From positions 655,621 through 719,620 of the forward strand of contig NZ_AWSQ01000004.1 of NCBI RefSeq assembly GCF_000498575.2: a DNA stretch of 64,000 nt, read 5' to 3'. Source of the stretch: Pseudomonas taeanensis MS-3. GTDB taxonomy: Bacteria > Pseudomonadota > Gammaproteobacteria > Pseudomonadales > Pseudomonadaceae. This document shows positions 19,007 to 28,738 of the stretch, piece after piece. Every line of letters begins with the position of its first letter. The first letter of the stretch is position 1. The notes below the pieces were generated by a model. The model made no database searches. It saw only the letters and a program-made list of their open reading frames with translations, and was not told the origin of the DNA. Both the position numbers and the translations under genes were made by a program.

Positions 19007-20107
19007 TCAGTCAGGCGTTGACCGCGACCCCTGCTGATCGGCGAATAGCTGAGTGATATCACCTCCCAGACGATAGGTTTTCAGCGGTTCGATCGAACGC
19101 CGCCATTTGTCGGTACTGGCCGCGCAACGATAGAGGGCACAGTAAGGCTCCAGCCAGGCGAACTTACCGTCCTCCTGCAGATCCTCCAGCTCCTGGGCGA
19201 AGCCCGTCTTGTCTTCAAACAGCTGGGGATCCTGTATGCCCTGCTCCACACGCATGGCCAAGCGCTGAATGGCCTTACGGTTCTCCTCGCGCAGATCGAT
19301 GCCATTGGCCTGCGCAAAGGCCATCAGCATCAACAACGGCCCCATGCTGTAGTTGTGATAAGCCAAGGCGCGGGTTTCCCGACGCAGTTCATTGGGCAGG
19401 TAACCCTGGTCATTTACCTGGGAAATACCAATACGCAATTGGGACACCGCCCAATCAAAAAAGTCGCGACGGTCGACCACTACCGCGCTGGCCATCACCG
19501 CCCAGGCGGCCCAATACTGATGATTGTTCAAACGCTCCAGCGGCTGATCGCGCCAGTCACGCACCACCTGGTCGCCAAGACGGGCCAGCCACTCTTCGAT
19601 AGGCCGGGTCTCAGCCTCGCGCCCACTCAGTGGTTGTGAACGCGAGTATTTAAGGCGCAGATAGGCCGAGGCGATACTGCCCAGAGCCCATTTGCGCAGC
19701 GACTTGCCGGTGTGGCTGTACTGCTGGCTCAGCAGCGCTTGGGCGTTGGCCCATTGCCCCAGCCACTCCAGGGCACAGTCGACATGCCCCGGACGGCCAA
19801 GACGCAGATAAGCCGCCACTTGCTTGTTGACGGTTTTCTCCAGCACTTTGATTTCGTCGGCCTGCTTCTGATAGCGAGCGTTGGCCTCCGGATTGAGCTG
19901 ATCGCGCGCCGAGCCAGAGCCCTCATACTTGCTGGGCACGTTCAGGTCACCAACATAAGGCTTGGCCACTGCCGGACACTTGGCCGCCTCACCCTTTTTC
20001 AGCGTCGCTGCCAGGTAATAACCGGCCGGGGGCAGCAACTGCGCGGCCATACCGGCAGTCGGCAGCAGCCCGATAAAAAGCAGCAAGCACCAACGGCTGG
20101 CGTTCAT
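19007..20107 (-). CDS. algL: Periplasmic alginate lyase AlgL
   Basis: A 366-residue PL5-type lyase with a Sec signal peptide (about residues 1-21, ending AGMAA). It cleaves alginate by beta-elimination and clears polymer that leaks into the periplasm. The helix carrying LNNHQYWAAW holds the catalytic Asn/His region and RALAYHNYSMGPLLML holds the catalytic Tyr. Length is normal. The start codon overlaps the algX stop by 4 nt. Lyase presence in the operon is required in other pseudomonads to keep export from killing the cell. Confidence 0.94.
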   Translation of the reverse strand: MNASRWCLLLFIGLLPTAGMAAQLLPPAGYYLAATLKKGEAAKCPAVAKPYVGDLNVPSKYEGSGSARDQLNPEANARYQKQADEIKVLEKTVNKQVAAYLRLGRPGHVDCALEWLGQWANAQALLSQQYSHTGKSLRKWALGSIASAYLRLKYSRSQPLSGREAETRPIEEWLARLGDQVVRDWRDQPLERLNNHQYWAAWAVMASAVVVDRRDFFDWAVSQLRIGISQVNDQGYLPNELRRETRALAYHNYSMGPLLMLMAFAQANGIDLREENRKAIQRLAMRVEQGIQDPQLFEDKTGFAQELEDLQEDGKFAWLEPYCALYRCAASTDKWRRSIEPLKTYRLGGDITQLFADQQGSRSTPD

Positions 20108-21504
20108 CGCTCGACGCTGGTCTGCGCGGTGCGCAGGCCTGGACCGTCTTCGTCACTGCGCACTTGGCACAATTTGGTGGTCAAACGGCTATTACCCGAC
20201 ACGCCCGCCAACGGCTGCACGTTCAGAGACAGGAACGTCAACTCATCCCAGTCACCATCCTCACGCAACTCCAGCAGAATACGCCCCTGCTGCCGATCAC
20301 CAGGCGCACGGTTGAACGTCAGAGTTTCCTGACGGCCATTCATAAAGGTCAGGGTGGCGCTCAGCTGCTGCACAGCGGGATCGTCAAATTGCAGATCAAT
20401 GCGGTAATCGCTGCTACGAATCGGCAGTACGCCATTGGCACCATTGAACAGCACCTGATTGGCACCGGCGCGCAGTGTGCCGGAGCTTTGCAGTAAAGCC
20501 GGGCGTCCGCTGCAACCATTGCTCACGGCAGGCACAACCTGACGGTAGAGATTGCGCCGACCAAGGCTCGCGGCATCCCCCAGCTCCCAGATCAGTAGTT
20601 TCGGTGGCTGCTTTTGGAACGCTTCGCTCAACAGGTACTGCAACAAAGCACCTTCGTGGCTGCTGCCATGCAGTGAGGCGTTGTGCACCGGGGTTCCCAG
20701 ATGCTGCTCGAGAAAACCGGCGAAGTTGTAAGAGGCCGAACTATTGCTGCTGCCTACCAACACCACCTGTGCCTGCTGTGACGGACTGGACGAGATGGGC
20801 TGGGTGATAAAGCTTTGCACATACTGACGAGGGTATCCGTTACCGCAAAGCCGTTGGGCGACCTTGTGCAGTGAACCGCTGCGCGCCATCAAGCCCGCCG
20901 GGCTGCTCTGGTATTTCCCCACAGGGAGTTGATCAAACAGCGGAATTTTTTTCGCCGTTTGCGCCACCAGAAGCGCGGTACGCTCCGCACCTTGTGGCGT
21001 CCAATGCTGGTCAGCCTTGAAGAAATAGTCGCGACTTTCTGCTTCGGCCTGCATCAGGCTGGCAAGATCAGGCACCCAGATACCCAGATCGCGCATGCGT
21101 CCCAGAGTGGCTCGATAGCTTGCCTGAGCCCGAGCCTGGTCGAAGCCCGTTCGCTCGGCGGAGGTCAGTTTGTCCGCATGCAACAGGCCGCGGCTGGGCG
21201 GATACACCAGCATCAATTCAACGCCTCTGTGCTTGAGTGCATTGCGCAGACGCTTGAGTTGCTTGTAACTCTGTTGACTGAGGCCGAACTCGGTGCGCAG
21301 ATCCTGGGCACTACTGAACAGCCAGCCGTCCTGTGCTTCGATCAGGCGGCCGTAACCGCGCAGCCCGGCTGCTTGGTAAGCACGGGTATCGGCAGCTGCC
21401 GGGCACAGCTGACAGCAGGCCTCGGCCTGGTAGATTGGTGCTGCAGGAAGATGGCTGGCGCCGACAAGCAGACCGACGCCGAGTAGCATACTTGCCCTGT
21501 TCAT
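20104..21504 (-). CDS. algX: Alginate O-acetyltransferase/export scaffold AlgX
   Basis: A 466-residue periplasmic protein with signal peptide. The first domain is SGNH hydrolase-like: catalytic Asp and His in KADQHWTPQG and nucleophile Ser in VVLVGSSNSSASYNF are retained. The C-terminal part is the carbohydrate-binding module (GANGVLPIRSSDYRIDLQFD region). In P. aeruginosa AlgX transfers acetyl groups delivered by AlgI/AlgJ onto mannuronate and also belongs to the AlgK-AlgG export complex. Here the catalytic residues survive although algI, algJ and algF are absent nearby. The ATG at 21504 has AAGGAG 8 nt upstream and lies 4 nt after the algG stop. Confidence 0.92.
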   Translation of the reverse strand: MNRASMLLGVGLLVGASHLPAAPIYQAEACCQLCPAAADTRAYQAAGLRGYGRLIEAQDGWLFSSAQDLRTEFGLSQQSYKQLKRLRNALKHRGVELMLVYPPSRGLLHADKLTSAERTGFDQARAQASYRATLGRMRDLGIWVPDLASLMQAEAESRDYFFKADQHWTPQGAERTALLVAQTAKKIPLFDQLPVGKYQSSPAGLMARSGSLHKVAQRLCGNGYPRQYVQSFITQPISSSPSQQAQVVLVGSSNSSASYNFAGFLEQHLGTPVHNASLHGSSHEGALLQYLLSEAFQKQPPKLLIWELGDAASLGRRNLYRQVVPAVSNGCSGRPALLQSSGTLRAGANQVLFNGANGVLPIRSSDYRIDLQFDDPAVQQLSATLTFMNGRQETLTFNRAPGDRQQGRILLELREDGDWDELTFLSLNVQPLAGVSGNSRLTTKLCQVRSDEDGPGLRTAQTSVER

Positions 21505-21508
21505 CTCA

Positions 21509-23038
21509 TCACTCCTTGCTTGCCAGGCTGCCAACGGGCTCGATCAGCACCGCCTGTTGTTGGCGCAGCAGAATGTCCATGATTTCGCCCTGACGCTCGC
21601 CCAGCAAACCCGAGAAGGATATGCCCGAGGCCTTTTGCGGAGCGAGGATGGTCAGTTTGTAGAGTTCGAGCTTGCTCGGCGAATGCACGGAGATCGGACT
21701 GGAGCCGTTACCAATCATTTGTCCGCCGACTATGCGCATGGACACGCTGGTCTCGTAGGGATCTTCTTCGAAATTGCGCTCACTGCCACTCAAGTCCTTG
21801 ATATGGCCATAGATACCGGTCAGGTGGTTGGCCACCAGGATGTTCTCGTAAAGGCTGACTCCGAGGCTATTGCGCACCCGGATACCATGCCGACGGTTGC
21901 TCATGCTGCGGTTCTGCCAAAGCAGATTGTTCGAGCTTTCGTACAGGGTGATGCCGTCGGAGTAATTCTTGTAAGTCTCGTTGTAAGCGACCAGATTGTT
22001 CACGCTGCTGCGGTCGAGGACGATGCCGGAGAGCTGGTTGTCATAGGACTTGTTATTGAAGATCCAGCTGTCATTGACCTCACGGGAAACGATGATGCCG
22101 TGCTTCTTGCGGGTGCCGAACGCTTCGTTCTCGGCGATGATCAACCGCCGCGAACGGTCATGCGGGTCAATGCCGTAGACGATGTTGTTTTCATAGCTAT
22201 TGCCGCGGATCACCACGTCATCGGCTTCATAGCAGTAGAAGCCATACCACATGTCGATAAAGCGTGAATTAAGCAGCCAGCCGGTAGGCCGTGCTCGCTT
22301 CATCTTCGGCGCCATGCCCGGGCTGTACTGCGAGATGCTGAAACCGTAGGCCTTACTCGCGTCGTAACCGAAACTGCTGATGACGCTGTCGACCACATAG
22401 GTCTCGGTACCGCCCCAGGCCAGAAAATAAGGACGAAACTCCTTGCCGTCGCGCCAATAGGCCGGCGTATTTTCCTTCTCACGCCAGGCGGTGACCTTGG
22501 TGTCGGTGATGAACATTCGACCATCGTTGACCAGGAAAGCGCCCGCCTCCTGGGACAAGCGAAGTTCTTTGGTGTCCTTGTCGATGTGCAGAGTGGCGCC
22601 CTGGCGCACGATAATCGGCAGACGTGCGAGGTAAATACCCGGTGCAGTCTCGGCAAAAGCGGATTTCGGTAACTGCCGGGCCAGCGCCGCGCTATTCATA
22701 TAGCCCTTCTCGATAAAGATCGCCTGGGGCATGCGTTTCTGTCGCACCACCCACTCGCGTAAGCGCTCTTCCCCCCCGATGAACTCATCCAGTGAGTTCT
22801 CGTGCAACATACCCTTGATGACCGCCCTGCCTTCGGGTTTACGCTGTATTTTTGCCTGCACCGCAGCTGCGGTGTAACCCGACAGGTCAGGCAGCACCGG
22901 GGGCTCCAGTTGTAGCGAGATGCCCGACGCGGCGCTGACCCTATAGCCTCCAGGCAGCGACTCGAGAGTATCCGCCTGGGCCAGGACACAGGCAAAAACG
23001 CCTGCAAGGGGTAACGCCAGCTTGATTAATGCGTGCAT
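21509..23038 (-). CDS. algG: Mannuronan C5-epimerase AlgG
   Basis: A 509-residue periplasmic epimerase that converts D-mannuronate to L-guluronate in the nascent polymer. A signal peptide ends at about residue 22 (VLAQA). The body is a right-handed beta-helix made of CASH-type repeats rich in Asn ladders (NNKSYDNQLSGIVLD, NNLVAYNETYKNYSDG). The catalytic DPHDR motif is intact in YGIDPHDRSRRL. Slightly shorter than the P. aeruginosa enzyme (about 543). Separated by 24 bp from algE. Confidence 0.94.
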   Translation of the reverse strand: MHALIKLALPLAGVFACVLAQADTLESLPGGYRVSAASGISLQLEPPVLPDLSGYTAAAVQAKIQRKPEGRAVIKGMLHENSLDEFIGGEERLREWVVRQKRMPQAIFIEKGYMNSAALARQLPKSAFAETAPGIYLARLPIIVRQGATLHIDKDTKELRLSQEAGAFLVNDGRMFITDTKVTAWREKENTPAYWRDGKEFRPYFLAWGGTETYVVDSVISSFGYDASKAYGFSISQYSPGMAPKMKRARPTGWLLNSRFIDMWYGFYCYEADDVVIRGNSYENNIVYGIDPHDRSRRLIIAENEAFGTRKKHGIIVSREVNDSWIFNNKSYDNQLSGIVLDRSSVNNLVAYNETYKNYSDGITLYESSNNLLWQNRSMSNRRHGIRVRNSLGVSLYENILVANHLTGIYGHIKDLSGSERNFEEDPYETSVSMRIVGGQMIGNGSSPISVHSPSKLELYKLTILAPQKASGISFSGLLGERQGEIMDILLRQQQAVLIEPVGSLASKE

Positions 23039-23062
23039 AAAACCTCCTTCCAGGCGCCTGGT

Positions 23063-24550
23063 TCAGAACCGCCAGATAGCGTCGACAAAGACGCGGTGCA
23101 TGTACGAATCAACATCTGAGCCGTAGGCATCGCCCGGTTTGAACAGACCACCGCGTAAACGCACCAATGCCGAAGGCTCATCGATTGCCTGACTCATAGA
23201 GGCCGGCAACAGGCCCTCCTTGAAGTACTTGGTCAGGATCAAGTCGACTTCCTGGCCCACATCTTTTTCGCCATTTTGCAGCGAGCGAGTGACACCGTTG
23301 TCGTTGACCCGCGCATTGACTCCGCTGCTGCCGAGTGGCTGCTTGTCATCGACCCGCCAGAATTTGTGGTAGATCAGGCTGGCGTCGTAGTCCTCACGCA
23401 GCTGCCAGGAGCCAAACAGCGTCGCTACCTGGAGGTTGCTCAACTCGCCGCGGAAGGCCTCACCGAAACGATGCGCTCGCGAGCGGGTCCCGGTGTAGTT
23501 GGAGCGATTGCTCTCCAAGCCAGTTTGTTGATAGTTGCCCGAGCCGTCGTCACCGCCACCGCCGCTACCGCGAGCGTAGGCCGCACCAACTTGCCAGCTG
23601 GGGTCCAGGCGCAACCGAATACCCAGATCGGTGGCCCAGGCACTGACGTTGCCGCCTTGCTTGCCGGTAGCGATTGTCTGGCCGCCGACCGTGCTGGTAT
23701 TCAGCGTGTCTCGGTCACCGGTCAGCCAGGTGGCGCTGACCCAGTAGTTGAGCGGGTTCTGGTTGCGGTAGTTGTAGGCATCGCTGTTGGCTTCCAGACC
23801 CAACCAGGTGAGATCACCAGTGCTGGTCTTGTCGAGTTCGTCGACGCGCTCGCCTGGACTCGGCAGATTGCCGTCATCGCGACTGTGGTGCGCGCGGATG
23901 CCAACCCATTGGCCCGGTTGCCACTGGGTCGAGATATCGCCATACAGATGCAGGCGGTCCTCATCCTCTGGATCCAGCTCGTCGAGGTCGGTGCGGTATT
24001 CGCTGAAGCGCTCGGCCGCACCCAGGTGGGCACGCAGCAAGGTGGTGTCGAAGGTCCAGTTCAACGCTTCGATATTAGTGTCACGCCACATCCCATCGTC
24101 AGTGCGCAGGCGCTGGCGACCGAGGCGCAACTCTTCGCCCGGGTAGGCGGTGAAACCGGAATAGCCGATCCAGAATTCACGCAAGGCCAGGTAGCTCTTG
24201 TCCGGCTGACGATCGTTGTTGCCACTGCTGCCGGACTCGGTACCGAGGTCGGTGGACTGCAGGGTGTCGGTTTCGATGATATCGGTCGCCGTCACTGCCT
24301 GCCCTAGGGCGAAAGCGCTCCAGTTACCGCGCTGGCCATAGAACCAGGGCCGTACGTCCAGACCTAAGCCCAGTACATCGCCACCCCGACGAGTGCCCAG
24401 GTCGCGGTCATCCTCGGACTGGCCGGTAAACTTGATGTCCAGACCGAAGTTCTTGTCCGGACTGAGTGCGGCCAATGCTGTTTCGCCCCAAAGTAACGAA
24501 GTACTCAGCACTACCCCTGCGCCTACACAGCGAACTATCAGTTTTTTCAT
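23063..24550 (-). CDS. algE: Outer-membrane alginate exporter AlgE
   Basis: A 495-residue outer-membrane protein with signal peptide (cleaved after about residue 28, TALAA). Alternating hydrophobic/polar strands, many Trp/Tyr at strand ends and the terminal aromatic residue (WRF) mark a beta-barrel; the family forms an 18-stranded, arginine-lined alginate channel. Arg-rich segments DLGTRRGGDVLGLGLDVRPW and LRLGRQRLRTDDG fit this. Its start overlaps the algK stop by 4 nt. Works with lipoprotein AlgK at the outer membrane. Confidence 0.94.
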   Translation of the reverse strand: MKKLIVRCVGAGVVLSTSLLWGETALAALSPDKNFGLDIKFTGQSEDDRDLGTRRGGDVLGLGLDVRPWFYGQRGNWSAFALGQAVTATDIIETDTLQSTDLGTESGSSGNNDRQPDKSYLALREFWIGYSGFTAYPGEELRLGRQRLRTDDGMWRDTNIEALNWTFDTTLLRAHLGAAERFSEYRTDLDELDPEDEDRLHLYGDISTQWQPGQWVGIRAHHSRDDGNLPSPGERVDELDKTSTGDLTWLGLEANSDAYNYRNQNPLNYWVSATWLTGDRDTLNTSTVGGQTIATGKQGGNVSAWATDLGIRLRLDPSWQVGAAYARGSGGGGDDGSGNYQQTGLESNRSNYTGTRSRAHRFGEAFRGELSNLQVATLFGSWQLREDYDASLIYHKFWRVDDKQPLGSSGVNARVNDNGVTRSLQNGEKDVGQEVDLILTKYFKEGLLPASMSQAIDEPSALVRLRGGLFKPGDAYGSDVDSYMHRVFVDAIWRF

Positions 24551-25926
24551 AGCACGTCCATTCCTTTTTCCAGCGATTGAAAAGTACCGAGTCTCGCAGG
24601 ATTGACTTGTCGCGTCAGCTGTTCTTCTTGAAGAATCTGCATGGCTTTTTGGCGCTCATTCGGGCGCATGCTTTGCTCCAGGCTGCTGATCAATTCGCTG
24701 GCTTCAACGCCCCCCTGAAGCCGCGCCATTTGCGCGAAAACATAGGCGTTGATCGGGTTGACCTTGACCCCGCGCGACTCGCTGAACAACTGCGCCAGAG
24801 CCAAGTCGGCGCTCCGGTGCCCGCCACGTGCAGCCAGCAGCAGATGATCGACGGCTTTCTGTGGATACACTTCGCCAAAGTAGCCACGACGGTAGATCTG
24901 TCCGAGGTAATAGTGCGCCGTTGCTTGTTCTTCAGCCGCCCGCAGCAGATGCTGCTCCGCTAGCTGTGGATTCTGCTCCAGCACCTGACCACCGTAGTAC
25001 AACCGTCCGGTGAGCAGCTCGGCACGGCTGTCACCGGCCTCACGGCCACGCTGCAGATAGCCAAGCATCTGCTCGGAGTCACCCAGAGCCGGGTAGTCGA
25101 ACAGCAACTTGGCGAGCGAGGCCCAGGCTGGGGGATAAGCAGGGGCGACCTCCTGCAGCAGCGCCTGAGCATTACTCAGGTCCACCGGCGCGGGAATTCT
25201 CGAGTCAACCAGAGTCCGCGCTACGGACTCGACCCGACTTGGAGCCACCCAGCGATTGGCATACGCCGCACGCAACTCCTTGAGCAAAGCGGCTTGCGCC
25301 GCGGGCTGATCACGCAGGCGGTTGACCGTAGCCAACTCGTTGTAGCAAACACTCTGCTGATGCAGGAGCAACCGACATTTCTGTTCGATCTCATCGAGGT
25401 GAGCGACATAGCTGCCGTTGCTGCGATAGATGAGTATCTGCGCCAGTTCGGACTCGACGATGTCCTGCTCTCGCCAGGCGTTGACCTGCTGCTGCGGATC
25501 GACTGAGGGTGATAGCTGCGGGTAACTCAGATACAGCAGCGTCAATGGCTCCACGGCACTGTACTCACCCTGCTCGATGGCCTTGCTCAGCAGCTGTTCG
25601 GCTTCCTTCAGCTGGCTATCGCTCGCCCCACCCTGGCGCAATAGCAGCCGTCCGAGCCTCGACTGCGCCCTCGGCGAATGCAGTGCGGCCTGTCGATAAA
25701 GGTGTTCAGCCTGCTCGGCCTGTTGCGGATCCTGACTGTCGAGCTGCAGGTCGCCGAGCGCAATCTGCGCATCCACATAACCCATCCGCGCCAGCTCTTC
25801 ATACTGCTGTCGAGCACTGGCGTTATCGCCGCGCTGCAAGGCTTCCTTGGCCAGTTGCTGGTCCGGTAAGCCGGCGCAGCCTTGCAGCAGGGCGAGCAGC
25901 GTCACGTAGAACAGGGGGCGCTTCAT
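24547..25926 (-). CDS. algK: Outer-membrane lipoprotein AlgK (TPR/Sel1 scaffold)
   Basis: A 459-residue lipoprotein: hydrophobic signal then lipobox LLQGC with the acylated Cys at about residue 17. The mature protein consists of Sel1/TPR-type helical repeats (for example ADEQATAHYYLGQIYRRGYFG-like units; the seen repeat is ATAHYYLGQIYRRGYFG). It positions AlgE in the outer membrane and bridges to AlgX and Alg44. The start codon overlaps the alg44 stop by 4 nt and its stop overlaps the algE start by 4 nt, which indicates tight translational coupling. Confidence 0.92.
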   Translation of the reverse strand: MKRPLFYVTLLALLQGCAGLPDQQLAKEALQRGDNASARQQYEELARMGYVDAQIALGDLQLDSQDPQQAEQAEHLYRQAALHSPRAQSRLGRLLLRQGGASDSQLKEAEQLLSKAIEQGEYSAVEPLTLLYLSYPQLSPSVDPQQQVNAWREQDIVESELAQILIYRSNGSYVAHLDEIEQKCRLLLHQQSVCYNELATVNRLRDQPAAQAALLKELRAAYANRWVAPSRVESVARTLVDSRIPAPVDLSNAQALLQEVAPAYPPAWASLAKLLFDYPALGDSEQMLGYLQRGREAGDSRAELLTGRLYYGGQVLEQNPQLAEQHLLRAAEEQATAHYYLGQIYRRGYFGEVYPQKAVDHLLLAARGGHRSADLALAQLFSESRGVKVNPINAYVFAQMARLQGGVEASELISSLEQSMRPNERQKAMQILQEEQLTRQVNPARLGTFQSLEKGMDVL

Positions 25927-27101
25927 TTTCCTGCTGCCATGACTTTTTCAATCAACACATTGCCCGGCAGACCGTCAATCGTCACCTCAACCGGACGCCC
26001 AGCCACCTGCGGGCTCAAGGGTTCATCGGTGACGATCGAGACGCGGATGTCTGAAGCCAGGCCACCCTGCTGCAAGGAGACCGAGTCGATCTTGCCGTTA
26101 CGCGGAGTGCTCTCGCCAGAGACCTGCACCTGCACGCGAGTACCCGGCTGCACTTTGCTGAAGGCTTTGTAAGGGAAGCGTGCTTCGATGGTCGCCACAC
26201 CCTTCAGCGGCACCAGCTCAAATACCGGAACCCCCTTGCTCGCCGACTGGCCGTCACCGACGTACTGCGCCACCACCCGGCAATCGCATGGACTGGTCAG
26301 GGTACCCTGCAAGGTCTTGCTGAACAGCCGCTCGATGTTTTCCGGGGTCATCTGCTCGGCTGGCAGACTGCTCTTCAGCACATCCAGCATGGTTGCGGTG
26401 AACGTCGCCAATGGCGCGCCCTTGGCCACCTCGCTGCCAACCTTGACCAGGCCCACCTGCAGCACGCCTTCACGCGGCATGCTGACCTGCTGGCCTGGCA
26501 GGCTGACCATGGCGGAATCCGCATGGGTGACGAAATACAGGCTGTAGAGTTGGTTGATGATGTAAGCGCAGGCGCCAACACCGACCAGGAAGATCAGCAA
26601 ACTGAAGCTGAGTGCGCGTAGCCGTGAGAAGAAGCCCATGCCGCCACCACCCTCTTGACCCTTGCGCGCCTTGGCAAAGTTGTCGCGCTGCAGGGTACTG
26701 AGCATATCGCCCATGGTGACCATTTCACCGCTGGTATAGGAGGTAATCAGATAGCGCAACGCGGCGATTTCACGCGGCCGTAGCTTGTGAAACTCGCAGC
26801 CGACACGCTGGTCTTCGGCATAAATGGAGCGCACCTGAAACTCCACATCGATGGTCATGCTCAACCCATCGATCTGAAACACCAGCGCCCCCTTGTGATG
26901 CCCGCCAAGTCTCATTGCCTGGTTGCTCTGAACGAAGCTGAAGCCACCTGCGGACAAGTCCAGTAGCTCGCTCTCAAACGTTTCTCGATCGGGGCCCAGG
27001 AAACGAATCCTCGCCGGCATCTTCAGCCGCGCATACTGACGCTGCGCTTCCGACTCATGGACGACGTTCGTATTACCGGATACAACGGTCGCTACGCTCA
27101 T
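25923..27101 (-). CDS. alg44: Alginate co-polymerase Alg44 (PilZ c-di-GMP receptor)
   Basis: A 392-residue inner-membrane protein. The cytoplasmic N-terminus is a PilZ domain with both ligand motifs: Arg residues in RQYARLKMPAR (about 20-31) and DLSAGG (about 48-53), so c-di-GMP binding should be intact. One membrane helix follows (about 155-180, LLIFLVGVGACAYIINQLY), then a periplasmic HlyD-like barrel domain. With Alg8 it forms the c-di-GMP-gated polymerase. Length equals the P. aeruginosa protein within a few residues. Confidence 0.94.
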   Translation of the reverse strand: MSVATVVSGNTNVVHESEAQRQYARLKMPARIRFLGPDRETFESELLDLSAGGFSFVQSNQAMRLGGHHKGALVFQIDGLSMTIDVEFQVRSIYAEDQRVGCEFHKLRPREIAALRYLITSYTSGEMVTMGDMLSTLQRDNFAKARKGQEGGGGMGFFSRLRALSFSLLIFLVGVGACAYIINQLYSLYFVTHADSAMVSLPGQQVSMPREGVLQVGLVKVGSEVAKGAPLATFTATMLDVLKSSLPAEQMTPENIERLFSKTLQGTLTSPCDCRVVAQYVGDGQSASKGVPVFELVPLKGVATIEARFPYKAFSKVQPGTRVQVQVSGESTPRNGKIDSVSLQQGGLASDIRVSIVTDEPLSPQVAGRPVEVTIDGLPGNVLIEKVMAAGK

Positions 27102-27170
27102 GAAAATCCCTCCCGAACTCCAATAAAAACCCAGCGGAACTGGTCTCGATACCTCTCCCGTTCCCTACCC

Positions 27171-28652
27171 TCAGACGACACTCATCAACACGGCCAGAAA
27201 AACGCTGGCTGCGGAAAACGTCATGGCCCGCGAAGACCAGGTGTTGAACCAGCGCTGATAGCTCTGCAGCCCTCGATCCAGCTTGGTGTCCTGGCGTGTC
27301 CAGGATTGCCGGTCGAGGCGAAAGAAGACGTACACCTTCACCAGCGCGCCGACTATCTGGTTGTAATAAAGAATCAGTGGGAATGCGGGCCCTACCCGGT
27401 GCCCGGACGTCAGCAACAGAAGTGTCAGCAGCAACCGGGTGAGACCGATCCACAGCAGGTAGATCAGCATGAACACGATGCTGTATTTGATGCTGGCCAG
27501 TATCGCCACCACCGGCCCGAGCAGACTGGTCCACATCGATACCCGCTGGTCGAACAGCACTACACAGGTGAACCAGCCCAGACGCCATGGCCCCAGGTGC
27601 AAGGCACGGGAGTTCTGCCGCAGGTTATTGCCGTACCAACGGAACATCAGTTTGCGGCTGGCCTTGAGGAAGCTTTTCTCCGGTGGATGTTCCACGGTGT
27701 GAATCGCCGCGTCCGGCACGTAGAAGGTGTCGTAACCGAGGCGCATCAGGCTGTACCAGCTGGACTTATCGTCACCGGTGAGAAACTTGAAACGCCCCAA
27801 TCGCCAGTGATTCAGCGAGTCATTTTCCACATCGGCAATGAACCCCGGATCGGTCACCACCCGCGCACGAAACACCGACATGCGCCCGGTAAGCGTTAAC
27901 ACCCGCTTGGATAGCGCCATGGAGCACATGCTGATGTGACGCTGAGCGAAGCGCAGCTTGTGCCACTCACTCATGGCGTAACTGCCGCGCACCTCACAGA
28001 ACTCGTTGGTGGTCAGTCCGCCAACTTTTGGGAACAACTTGAAGTATGGCGTCGTGGCCTTGATCACCCCTGGCGTCAGTACGGTATCGCCGTCGACCAC
28101 GGCCACCACGGCATCGTCATCCGGCAGGTGCCGGGAAATAGCTCGGAAACCGTAGGCCAGTCCATCCCGTTTGCCGGTACCGGCGATACGCACGAAGTCC
28201 AGCTTCACCCGTGCCGGAGGGTTGAGCTTGCTCCACAGGCTCTTGATCAACAGCTCATCGGACATTTCCACCAGTGAGCAGACCACCGTGGTTGGGTAGC
28301 CACAGTCGATAGCTTCCTCAAGAACCGAACGGTATACCTGCGCGGTGGTCAAGGCATCGATGCGAAAGCTGGTCACCAGCAAGAAGACATGGGAGGGCTG
28401 CGCTGCCTCACCGAGCTTGCGCGCTTGCCTACGGTAGTGGGGGAAGACCAGATATAGGAAGATCAGCCCGCGCACATAATGGATGGCACCCATGGAGTAG
28501 CGCCAAATCCCAACGGCACCGAGCAGTAGGATGAAGTCTTTCGACTCTGCGTCGAACACCGTTTGTGGCAGCGCCAGCGCCAGCAGCATCAGCGCCAGGC
28601 AATAGAAAAGCCAGCCTGCGCATTCACGCAAAAATCGTCCGAACCCGTCCAT
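27171..28652 (-). CDS. alg8: Mannuronan synthase catalytic subunit Alg8
   Basis: A 493-residue membrane glycosyltransferase of family GT2 that polymerises GDP-mannuronate. Hydrophobic helices flank a cytoplasmic catalytic domain with VVDGDTV (D-x-D-like sugar nucleotide site), FIADVENDS and the catalytic-base region LTGDDKSSW. C-terminal helices form the translocation path. Requires Alg44 with c-di-GMP for activity. The gene lies 86 bp after algD and 69 bp before alg44. Confidence 0.94.
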   Translation of the reverse strand: MDGFGRFLRECAGWLFYCLALMLLALALPQTVFDAESKDFILLLGAVGIWRYSMGAIHYVRGLIFLYLVFPHYRRQARKLGEAAQPSHVFLLVTSFRIDALTTAQVYRSVLEEAIDCGYPTTVVCSLVEMSDELLIKSLWSKLNPPARVKLDFVRIAGTGKRDGLAYGFRAISRHLPDDDAVVAVVDGDTVLTPGVIKATTPYFKLFPKVGGLTTNEFCEVRGSYAMSEWHKLRFAQRHISMCSMALSKRVLTLTGRMSVFRARVVTDPGFIADVENDSLNHWRLGRFKFLTGDDKSSWYSLMRLGYDTFYVPDAAIHTVEHPPEKSFLKASRKLMFRWYGNNLRQNSRALHLGPWRLGWFTCVVLFDQRVSMWTSLLGPVVAILASIKYSIVFMLIYLLWIGLTRLLLTLLLLTSGHRVGPAFPLILYYNQIVGALVKVYVFFRLDRQSWTRQDTKLDRGLQSYQRWFNTWSSRAMTFSAASVFLAVLMSVV

Positions 28653-28738
28653 ACCCTAGCGTCCCTCCCATGTGTACCTAACCGCTGCGGCAAGGGTAAT
28701 GGGTGATTTCCCCTATCCCCGCGAACAGCGTGCTGCCC

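Noticed and set aside
18847..19062. 71-codon minus-strand frame overlapping the algL end
   Set aside because: Begins inside algL in another frame, Arg-rich, no similarity to AlgF, AlgI or AlgJ that I can see.
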